A stretch of DNA of 64,000 nucleotides from Gnetum montanum (Eukaryota > Streptophyta > Gnetopsida > Gnetales > Gnetaceae), in assembly GCA_015680685.1 (NCBI GenBank), contig MNCI01025042.1, positions 255,731 through 319,730 of the forward strand. Reading direction: 5' to 3'. Below the pieces are notes generated by a model, which did not search any database, had not been told where the DNA came from, and saw only the letters and a list, made by a program, of their open reading frames with translations. The stretch's first letter is position 1, and the number at the start of each line of letters is the position of its first letter. Positions 1-10,298 of the stretch are shown here, one piece after another. Position numbers and translations under genes: made by a program.

Positions 1-2640
1 CATATCGTTCAGGGCATCCCATTTACGTTTTATCTAGCATGACCCTCGCACGAATCTAGTGTTAAACTATTTTCCTGGAAACCTCTCAGTGTTTCCATCC
101 ACCGATGTTTTCAGTTGCTACAGGGGCCATATTTATCAAGATTGGTCATTTTGTAGATTGAAAATGACTGAAAATAAGATTTTAAAAGTATATCCCCCTA
201 CATTCATGTTGGCCAATGTGGATGGAAGGGGGCTTAGTGCGAATGCTCTAGATTTGAGCCATAACAAGGTCATACATGGTTGAGTTTGTAGCTAAAACCA
301 AGTCTTTACAATTGTGCACTTTCAAACTAAGTTCTAAGACCATTTCAAAAGGGTTTTGATCATTAAATCAAGTTAGGGGAAGTATCCACATTGGGACCAT
401 GATACCTAGCATGGATCCAACATGGAGGCATGAGGATGCTTTTACTTTTTTTCTCTAGGATGGTTTTGAGAGAAAATCAACCAAATTTTTAGGCTTCTAG
501 GGCTAGAAACAATGATTTTCAAGTCTTTGGTTAATTTTGGTGATGGTTGAAGGTGGTTTAAGATCATGCAGAGTCATCGCCCCCTCATCCATGCTAGGAA
601 TCTTGGATCCAACATGGAGGATGGGGCCTGATATATTTTAAGCCCAAAATGAGGTCAACTAAGTGCAAAATCAAAGTTGTGAGGTTATGGCCTTAGTTGG
701 TGAAGGTTTATGGTCTTTGAGGATGTTGATCTATTGCCAAAAACGGTAAGGCAGCCCATCCATGCTGGATCTATGCCTAGCATGGATAGACTAAAATAAT
801 CAGATCTAGGCCCATTTAATAGAAAATTGATCATGCATGTTAGCCTCTAGGGTTGCCAATGTCAAGGTTTAGGGTTTAGAAACAATTTTTAGTAGTTTTG
901 AGGATTTCTAAATGGTTTTAGAGGTTACCCCCTTAGATCCACATTAGGTCCATGCTAGCCAATATGGATCTAGCATGGAGGACTCAAGGGGATTAATTTT
1001 TGACTATTTTTAACTAGTTTTATTAAGTTTGAAGGATCTAAGAGGTGCTAATAGAGTTCTGGGTTGAAGATGACACAAGTCAAAGTCATTTTTGTGCATT
1101 TGTAAGCCCCTGTGAACTTTCGTTAATGCATCCATGCTAGATCCACACTGGCCAACATGGATTAGGGAGGTGCTTACTATGTAAGTGAGGAAAATCATGA
1201 AATGGGGTTAGTTTTGGAAATTTTTGGCTACTGAAGTCTTTGAGAAAGTTTGGTCATTAACACAAGTCAATTTCAATGAAAATTTTATGCATTTTTTTCT
1301 AAACCCCTCTCATCCACACTAGATCCATGATGGGTAGTGTGGATGAGGTTTCTCCCTAGCATGGATCTACTTGGTTTCAAGTTTTTGACCATTTTTTTTA
1401 GTAAGATTTGATAAGGTTTAAAAGCTTTCAAAGATATAGGGGTCAAGGGTGAATATTTAGTGTCAACATCCACAAATTTGAAGGCTTCTTGGTGCCTCAT
1501 ACAAATAGTTATTCCTACTTTATCCACACTAGGTAGTGTGGTCCCAGCATGGATGATATGGGAATGATAGCTTTTTTCCATTTGTAATCAATTTTATAGA
1601 ATCTGAAGGATTTGGAGGGCTCCTACAAGGTTGTAAGTTCACTAGATAGATTTTAAGGTTATTTTTTGCTACAAAATAGATTTTATGGCATATACCCAAG
1701 GCACCCACACTAGATCCATGTTGGGTACCATGGATGGAGGATTTACTAGCATGGTGAAGGTGTTTAGACATTAAAAATGGGTTGTTTTTTGCTAATCTAT
1801 GCTACTTGAAGCTTACAAGGGATGTTAGAGTCAAAACATGACAACTGGATGGTTAAATTTAGTACTTTAAGGTCACCACCACCAATCTGCATTGGGTGGC
1901 ATGCATGGAGCCCCCCCTCAACATGTATCAACCAAATTTAAAATTTTTAATCACTTTCAATAGGCTTTACTAAGGTTTTGGAGCTTCTGAGGGTGAATGG
2001 AGGGGTTTAAGTTTCTATGGGATCCACCTTGAGGTCAAATTAGGGCTTGGTAAGAACTAGAGGATGAGTATGAATGTTACCCCTCTTGGGAAATGCTAGA
2101 GACATGCTAGAAAATGTTTCTCTAGGGTGGATGCTCAAATTCGAAATTTTTGTTATGATCTTACCCCTTCTAGAGTTTGGGGTTTGTCCATGTTACTTAT
2201 AGCTACTAAAAATGTAAATAGGATCATTATGAGAGCATTGTAGGTTAGAGGGAGCTAGCATCCATGTTAGATCCACATGGCCTGACATGGATGCAAGGGA
2301 GATAAGGTTGAAAACATGTTTTAGGTGTTCCAAGGGGTCAAAAACCTAGTTTTGATGAGGTTTCCAAGCTTGGAACACCATGCATAGGAGGCGTGTTATG
2401 GGATCCACCATCAAAAAATTTAAAAATCTAAGCTTGATGCTATCTTCCACCATTCCCAACATTGACAAGACTTTCCCCCCTTCACATGTTAGTGCACCAT
2501 GAGTTCTAGGGTATGACATTTGTAATAGGGGTCTGGACAAAGGCATTTAGGTTATGTATTTAGGCTTTATGGTGTCTTCCATGAAAATTCAATTTCAAAC
2601 TTTTATTCTCTACTATAGTGCATCCCTCATTCTCTAGTAG
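1..2640. repeat. Degenerate repeat with about 185-base spacing and TCCATGCTAG/CATGGAT cores (Tat-3 spacer)
   Basis: There is no credible gene here. A loosely conserved core recurs near 215, 405, 590, 760, 940, 1130, 1320, 1525, 1705, 1890 and 2265, a spacing of roughly 180-200 bases. Each core is partly self-complementary: TCCATGCTAG, then ATCCACA..TGGCC, then CATGGAT. Between cores lie related stretches such as TTTGACCATTTTT and AGGTTTGAAGGCTTCTAAGG. The position corresponds to the spacer between RT and the first exon of the antisense gene in Tat-1, so I assign it to Tat-3. Short ORFs across it are chance reading frames. A function is not known. Confidence 0.6.
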
Positions 2641-2759
2641 ATATTTTCTTATTTCCACACTTCTCACCTTCAGTGTGATTGATTCAAATCTCCTCCCAAG
2701 GCAACGTTAAAGCTCAAAACCTTCATTATTCAAATTTTTCTTAACATTAGTCAACAAGG

Positions 2760-5700
2760 ATGAAGAAGAAAGGTACCAATAGTAAGAACATAGCCATTAA
2801 GTAAATGGATGTAGTGGCCTAAGGCATCTCCCATCTGCCCAGGCCTATTGTGATTCAAAGTTCACATGTTGTAACCTCAAGGTAGGCTGCTGATAACCAT
2901 TTTGTTTATTTCTTAACTGGATTTTATGTTTTTTTTAGTTGGGGATAGGGCCATTTTTCTATATGTAGTCCATTTTTCTTATTAACATTAAATTTTGACA
3001 AAATCCCATCTCCTATTTTGATGTTTTCCATGTGGATCTAAGGTCATTTGGTTATTTTTTCTTTGCCTAATTAGGTTTTAGATACCAGTTTTGGCAAGAA
3101 AAGTAAGCAAAATTTTGAATTTTTTCTTAAGAAACTAGTTAGGAATTCTTAAAATTTATGGCTTTGGATTTTTAAAGCGAGATTTAATATTTTTGTTGGT
3201 TGTGATCTTGTTTGATTTTGAGTTGTAATAAGGGAGATATGACCATTTTGGTTACATTGCACGGTTGATGTTTGTGCAATTTTTAGATGTTCATAAAAGT
3301 TTACAACTTTTTTCTAAATAAAAGACAAGGGATTTAAATTTTTTAAGGTTATGGATGCATGGAGCTTGATTTAAGATTTCAAAAAATGTTGTAATGACTC
3401 CATTTGGAGCTAAACAAAATTTTGGCAATTTTTTTACCAACCGTACATGAAAAGGAGTTTTCGGTGATGACCAAGGTCATGTCAGTTTAGGTACATTTTT
3501 TGAAAAAATGGTTATGTGTTTCTAGCTATACTAATCATGGCTATAAACTTCATGATTTCATGATTCCTTTAATTTTAGAATCATTGAAATTGAATTTAAA
3601 ATATATTTTTAATGAATTTTTTATTCAAGCTACATAATTTTGGCTTTATTATGGCTGTATCAATTTTCCAACATTGACATACTTAGAGAATTTTCTTATC
3701 AATGTTCTATGATCCTAGGTATGCCTAAGGATGTTGGAAATGTACTAAATTTGGTTTCAATGTTATTAAAAACATTTTACTATTTTTAGTAAGTATTCTC
3801 ATATGGATGTTTTCTAGGTTTTCAAGGTGTTTGCATGTCAACATTGTTTTAAACTAAGGCATGATTTTGGTCATGAATTTTTGACTATGATGTATAAAAT
3901 CTATAAAGGTTGTAACAATGTTGATGTTGAATTTCTAAACAAATTTTAGCCAACACCTTAGAGTTCTTTAGAGGGGCTAATTTCACCTCCAGCTAGGATG
4001 TTTGGTAAAATTGTTTAAGAAATAATAAGTGTTGAAACATGAACCTAATGGTGTTTTGATTTTCTTATGTAGGACCCTATTGAAACATATCGTCATTATG
4101 GTTGATTTGGTAGGCATCCTATGCTATATCAACCAGCCCAGGGAAAATACACCCTGCAGCCCCTACCAAGACTTTGTTCTAGAACAAGGTTAACTATGGT
4201 TCCACCTAGGGGTAAGGAAATTCCTTGCCTACATCCTGTAGAACTTTAGTGTGATGTTTTGGTCACACTTGTTTGTAGATGTGGTGGGGTTATGGTGGAG
4301 ACCTTGTTACCTATGTCTGTAAGACTAATCATCAAGTTCAAAATTGACAATCTTGAAACCTGAGTAATAGGGAAGTCAACGAAAACTAGGAACACTGTCG
4401 AAACACGTTATTTATCAAAGATATGAAGCACACCCAAAGTATTCTTAGTATAATGTTGATAATACTCTGATGGTGACACATAGAGCCCACATGCTATTCT
4501 AAAGCTAGCCTGGCACTATGTACCAATTGCAAGGGTAAGCATGGTTATCATAGATTTCTAATGGTTTTGGCTTTACTGGTTTGGGCATCTTTCTTACGTT
4601 GTTGGTTTCATGCACATCTTGCAAGTACAAGGTTAATGAACAAGACTTGATCAAGAATGATCAAACCTTGGTGGTGGACTAAACAATATTAAATGTATTT
4701 ACCAAAGGCCCCAAGATTAGAACCGTTGTATATGAGTAGTTAAAAGGGGACTTTGATAAAAGCACTAATATGTTTAACCTTGTTTACAAGAAGTGTATAC
4801 CTTCCAAAACATCACGTAGCTAGTGGATGCCCCCAAGAATGTTAGGAAGAAGGGTGTTGCTACGGGGACCTCCACTCAGGCCTTGCTGAACAAGAAAATG
4901 ATAGATTAGAATAAGAACAATTTGCTATGTTATGCATTTTGTTTCCACGACTATATTTTGATTTTTCTATACATGCATATACTAATGCTAAGCATTTATT
5001 GTTGTCCTACAGGATCTTCCACTTCTTTCGACATCACCTTACTCATTTCAAGACATCCTGAGCATACCCTCAACCTAAAATTTCATGAGGTAAGGCTAGC
5101 ATAAAAGTGGTTGTGTGAACAGGAACCTAGAAGCATCCAATCAAACATTAAACATGTAGGATTGCTTAATGTTTTCGTGGCACCTTTCCCCACCATCCAT
5201 GTCATAGAGATGCTAAACATTATTAACTCCTTTGATGAAAGAGCCAATCAATTCAACACTACAATACAAGGTATTCCAATCATCATTCCTTTCAATGATG
5301 GGATCTTCTGTGACTTGTTTAGTATTCCCATTGATGGGATGAAGGTTACCACCACAGTAATGAAGGAGGTCAGCCATTGTGTGGAAGTTGAGGAGTGGTC
5401 TGGTGCTAACAAGGGTCACTTCAAACTTATCTTGAATGGCTTCATGACTCCTAAAGAAAGGAATTCTATCCTTTGTTCCAATCCTAGACTTTTCCTAAAC
5501 TAGTATCACAAAAGAAGATGATTAGCATTGCATAGGGGTGGACCTTTAAGAAGGTCCTAATAGAGGATACTTGGTCCAACTAGGCTACTTCCTTAGTTGT
5601 GGGGCTTCAAGAGGAGATTCTCAAACCTTGCAAAGATACCTCTACCATAATCCACATGCATTATGCATTTTTCATAGGTTATTTGAAGAGTTTCATAGAG

Positions 5701-6305
5701 TTCCTAGTGGTGAGGAGGGGTGGATGTTTTATGGCCCAAGACCCTAACAAGCTCTCTAGGCCTTGGATAAAGCATATTTATCTAACTATGGAAGCCTAGA
5801 ATCCACCAAAGGAGATGGAAAACTTACTATCTCTTACCACCAATTTTGGTGGTAGATGCTATGCTTCCCCTAACAACATAGGGGAGGAGGCTCTTACAGT
5901 GCTAGTAAACATCAAGATGCCTGAAGCGTTGTGCACCAAGGCTAATAGGGCAACTAGGACAAAGTTGAAATAAACTATAGAGGAAGCACCACCAACAACA
6001 AAATAGCCCACCATGAAGAAGCTCAAGTTGAGGCTTAACATGTCACATTCGGTAGTTATTGGTGAGTCTTACTATGTTTTAGTGTTTAGTTATGCTAAGT
6101 TCTATTACTATGTTATTCTTTCATGTGCTAACTTTTTTATGTCTTACAATTGTAGATAAGTGGTAGGATATGGTAGCTTAAGTTGCTACTAAGAAGGAAG
6201 CATACAAGCATGCAATCGTAGCAATGGAGGAGGCATAGAGGTGTGTTGTTGCCATAGCTATGGAGGAGTAAAGGCATGTAGAGGATGTAGAATATGATGA
6301 CTAGA
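2760..6305 (+). pseudogene. Tat-3 antisense gene, 5' part (exon 1, NIF-like exon, transposon-protein-like exon)
   Basis: This is the plus-strand gene carried antisense to Tat-3. Exon 1 is 2760-2880 and ends LPRP...SHVVTSR before a GTAGGC donor, matching Tat-1 exon 1 (LPRP...WPVTSHR before GTAGGC). Intron 1 ends TTATGTAG at 4072. Exon 2 (4073-4534) reads LLKHIVIMVDLVGILCYI and later NFSVMFWSHLF, the FCP1/NIF HAD-like signature seen in the other two copies. A GTAAGC donor follows. A later exon (5013 to about 6061) encodes DLFSIPIDG, VEEWSGANKG, HMHYAFFIGYLKSFIEFLVV and LSRPWIKHIY, each with a counterpart in Tat-2 (DLFGVPYEG, IEEWPGTKKG, HIHFAFFIACLHNFGEFLVV). The next exon starts at 6156 and is cut by the copia insertion at 6306. 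Many in-frame stops are present. Confidence 0.72.
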
Positions 6306-6452
6306 TGTTCCATAATAGAATTAGATAGATCTCATCCATTAATCCATTTTAAATAAGATGAGATCATATTAATGTAATTCTTATCCAATCCCATGTTTAA
6401 GTTATCCCATATTAAGAAGATCCTTAAATAAGATGATAAGGATCATCCCCGT
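6306..6452 (+). repeat. Copia 5' LTR, left fragment
   Basis: It matches 29594 onwards with five mismatches in about 141 bases. It ends at the insertion point of Tat-1. The last five bases, CCCGT, are the left copy of the Tat-1 target duplication. Confidence 0.92.
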
Positions 6453-7614
6453 TGAAACACCACAAAATTTCGAGCTTGGTACTTCTCCAGCAAAAAGCAG
6501 GTCCCTGAGACCCACGGACAACCATGGCTACATTTGGTGTCACGCATTACAACTTTGGGATCAAAATGCTTAATTTTCACTAAGTATGTAGTACCAGCGT
6601 ATACGCCTAGCGTCTACGCCCGACATCCACAGCGTATACGCCCAGCATAGACATCCAACTTACACGCCCGACGTACACGCCTCACATGTATGCTCAGCAG
6701 GTACAACAGATGCATACGCCCGACGATGAAATCTCCAAAGACAACATGAAGATAGCACTGAAGAGCAAGAATTGAAGCAAGTCGGCAACCTTCAGCATAT
6801 ACACCCTAGCATATATGCCCAGCATCCATCAGTGTATACACCCAGCGTCCATAGTATCTTCACCCAAGTTCACACACGCCCAGCACGTCCAATGTATACG
6901 CCTAGCATATAAGCTAGCCTGATGTAGCATATACGCCCAGCGTATACGCCCAGCAGATGTAATATGTTGTATATTTGTAAATTGTATGGACCCAGTCAAT
7001 GCGCCACGTGTCTCCTAACCCGAGTCTAGCATAACAACCGGTATAAAAGCCCTGATTTTCCACTTCCCCCAAGTCGGTTGGCAAAAATCCTAGAGCATAC
7101 CCAGGAGCAATTACCCTGCACACCAGAGCTAAAACCCTCTTATGCTGGAAATCCATGTACGTCGTGCACACAGTCTCTACGCTCCTCCTATCGTGCAAAC
7201 CAGCTGAGTCATCCCTGCATCCACCGGGGCTTTTTTTCTACCTTGTGTTCAATCACAACTGCGTTAGACCGGTGCACTGTACCTTCACTCTGTAATACCA
7301 TTGTTTACAGTTTACGCTAATTTATTACATGTTTTTCCGTTTACGCTCGTTTACATTTACGCCCTGTCTGCATCTGTTACACTGTTTACGCTCTTATTTA
7401 TGTCCGTTACGCCATTTACGCATAACCTAGCATGTAGCACTTTGGTATACGTTCGGGGAAATCCTTGTCTGATCCGTGTGCGGACCATCCAAGGTACTCT
7501 ACCTTCGTGCATTCCAGCTCACCCTTAGGCAAAGGTGGGATCTTTTGTGCACACCCTGCGATCCCACGATCTCTGTTTCCTTCCAATCGGAGACCGACGA
7601 TTTTAGGCTGTATA
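6453..7614 (+). repeat. Tat-1 5' LTR
   Basis: It begins TGAAACACCACAAAATTT and ends TGTATA before the PBS. It aligns to 23025-24199 over its full length, with a 16-base indel in the CGTATACG-rich part (about 6595-6960). Confidence 0.95.
7005..7048 (+). promoter_or_regulatory. Tat-1 5' LTR core promoter: G-box and TATA box
   Basis: CACGTG lies at 7005-7010 and TATAAAAG begins at 7042. Both are repeated at the same place in the 3' LTR (23590 and 23627). G-boxes are known plant bZIP/bHLH binding sites; their use here is inferred from position. Transcription would start about 30 bases downstream of the TATA box. Confidence 0.7.
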
Positions 7615-7619
7615 GAAAT

Positions 7620-7637
7620 TGGTGCTAGAAGGAGGGC
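7620..7637 (+). other. Tat-1 primer binding site
   Basis: TGGTGCTAGAAGGAGGGC lies five bases after the LTR end. The same site, with one or two changes, lies beside the LTRs of Tat-2 (50784-50801, minus) and the 59 kb element (59369-59386, minus). I do not assign the tRNA with confidence. Confidence 0.85.
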
Positions 7638-8229
7638 CTCCGCCTAAAACCTTGCTTGCATGCTCCCCAGCATCTACGCTCATTCGCATTTTTGCTTCCC
7701 TATTCAACACTCACTCCCTGCAAGTCTTTCAGCGTCTACGCTGCCAACTTCATGTGGACTCTGTCCACAAAAAACCCCAGTGTCTACGCTGCCACACACA
7801 TGCTGCCATACATTTCACGCTACAGATTTTCCCTACACCGCACATAAACCTGTTAAAGTTTACACTACATATTTTACTCACGCTGCATAGTTTACGCTAC
7901 GCTGTTGTCTAGTTACGCTGCACACTCTTACACTGAAAACCTTATCTATGCTATATGCCAACTCTGTCCTTGCTATTCTTTACGCCTTAGATTTGTTTTA
8001 CGCTATATCCTTTATCTTGTTTTATGTTGCCCCCTTTTATGCTGTGCCTGGACGCTGTACACGCTGTCTAGCGTATATGCTGAACCACTTACGCCGTAGA
8101 CTCGTCTACGTCGACCATATACGCTACATACGCTATCATTATACGTTGTAGCTGAAGCGTATACACTGCATGCTGCGCAGTACATTAATTTCGCATCTCC
8201 AGACCATTTCATACCTGCAACATATCATC
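7638..8229 (+). repeat. Tat-1 leader, rich in TTTACGCT/CTACGCTG words
   Basis: This is an untranslated leader between the PBS and the gag start. The words TACGCT, TTTACGC and CTACGCTG recur dozens of times, as they do in the LTR and near 17400-17610. Several short ORFs here (7619-8151) only reflect this low-complexity composition. Confidence 0.7.
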
Positions 8230-10298
8230 ATGAACCCCATCAACACCACCGCTACCACTACCCAGGTCACTAACATTCTAGATACCATGGCTATCCAACA
8301 GCCCGTCGCACNAAAATGGAAGTAAAGAGGCAGTTCAAACTCTTTTACAGGGGGGGACGCGAGTTCATCCCTTCCTCGTATGATGTAATCCCCGTTCCAG
8401 AGCAGTACTTGGAGCTCATCACACAGCTCCTCCTGCACAGGAGCCACACATTGTATCACCCTGTGGTGGATCCCCAACTAGAAGAAGAGGACGAATTCGC
8501 TGCCCAATCAGAGCACGAGGACTCCTATCACACCCTCAGTCCGCAAAACCATATCAACCCTATTTTTCATCCATACACAAGGGAGGTCATGCCCCTCCAA
8601 CCCCTTAGGTTCACCTAGGCCCAAGTACTGCCACCGGAGACATCAACGCTAGTGCATATTCCTCCCCCGAACGACCCCCAACCCAACACATTCCCTTTCG
8701 CAATCATCTGCGCTGCAGCTGCAAGCTCGTCTTCACAAGCACTACCCCCTCACGATAGCGTGGGAGTGACATTCCCACCCCGAGTGATAGGGATGCCACA
8801 CGTGATACCGGCATCCACATCTGCTCACTACATCCTGCACATTCAAACGCACGTAGCCCCCTCGACCGCCGTAACCTAGCAAGGAGTCCCTTCCTACAAT
8901 GTGGTCGGGCAATGGCCAAGGATGGGTGTGCCATCACACCAACCCTCCCACCACCACGTGCCACCCCACACAGTGCCACTAGCCAACACTCCCCCGGTAC
9001 AGTTGCGACCATAGCAACAACAGCCTTTCCCCTATAACGTGCCATCCTTAGTGCCACCCACTGTAAGCTTTCCACAAGCACAACCGCCGACCGCACAACT
9101 TTCCGTCTTTCAACCCACCGTCCAATAGTCTAACCCGTACAATATACCACAACCTCAAGCTGCCATGTTACCAAGTACCCAAGATTGGGTAGACGCCAAA
9201 AAACTGATGCAAGAATTAACTGACGAGGTGAAACGCCTCAAAATAGCCGCCGACGAGGAGTTGAAGGTAGTGGACTTCTACCACGATGACCCCATCAGCT
9301 CTTCTGTCCCACCCTTAACTTTTCCCAAAGGCGTCTCCTTACCAACACTAACCAAATACAATGACGAGACAGACCTCAATGCTCATTTAATAACATTTAG
9401 GTTAGAATGCATGCTACTCCAGGCATGGCCCCATGCCATTCTCCGAGTGTTCCCCATGTCCCTCGCGGGGAGAGCACTTGATTGCTATCGGGCGTTGCCA
9501 AGGAATTCCATCTTCTTCTTGGAAGACTTATTACACCAGTTTGTGACCAGGCTCAAATACAACTTGAAACCCAAAGCCACACTAGACAGCCTCATACAGG
9601 TCAAGCAAGCACCGCTTGAACCTGTATAGAAATTTATTTAGAGGTGGAGCGCTGCTCTCAACGAGCTGCATGAGCCAATCTCCCAGACCTACCTGCTTAC
9701 TATTCTAAAAGGGGTCGTTAACGATTTCTTTAAATCCAAGCTAGACTACCTTAACATGCGTAATCTTAACCAGGAATTTGTACAAATTAAAAACATAGAA
9801 GAAGCGGCCCAAAATAGCCATGACCCTGCATACCTAGCCTTTAAAAATCAACACACTAAAAAAGATAAAGAGAAGGCTAAGGCAACTATAGCGGCGATAG
9901 CGGGGGCGCAACAACAAAACAAACCGCCGATAACCCCTACTAACTACAATAAACCAACTCCCACAACCGTGCAAGAATCATCATCGTAATAGAACCCAAC
10001 AAACCGTACGTGAAATTTCAAGAGGAAAGAACCCTCTCAATACATGGCTCTGCCAATGAAGCCATCCTAGCTCTTCGATCAACTCTTGAAGGCTGGGTTA
10101 ATAAAGCATAAATAGTTATCCCCTATGGCCATCCAAAGACACGACCGGTTCTATCAACTCATTCAGAACCCAAGCCTAGCAACATCAGATGAGCCTCCCA
10201 TACCCAAAGGCTTCAAAATGGATCGCTTTTGCGATTACCATCAACGAAATGGGCATGGTACGGATTACTGTTTCACCTTGAGGCAGGATTAACAGCGG
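8230..10298 (+). pseudogene. gag: Tat-1 gag (nucleocapsid/capsid polyprotein), interrupted
   Basis: The likely start is the ATG at 8230 (MNPINTTATTT), because Tat-2 gag starts with the same MNPINT. The single N at 8312 hides a one-base indel, after which the frame continues (VKRQFKLFYRGG..FIPSSYDV). The capsid-like core is at 9165-9990 (PLTFPKGVSLPTLTKYN, SLAGRALDCYRALP, FVTRLKYNLKP), typical of retrotransposon gag. A zinc knuckle CDYHQRNGHGTDYC of C-x2-H-x4-H-x4-C type lies at about 10227-10270. In-frame stops occur after QAPLEPV (9627) and after VQESSS (9987), and a further TAG lies in the 8618 region. Gag would assemble the particle and bind RNA. This copy cannot make full-length protein. 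Confidence 0.85.

Noticed and set aside
5213-5419. Minus-strand ORF in Tat-3
   Set aside because: Shadow of the plus-strand antisense exon, which has homologues in the other two elements.
7301-8212. Cluster of overlapping short ORFs rich in Tyr/Ala/Thr
   Set aside because: By-products of the TTTACGCT-rich leader; no start context, domain or conservation.
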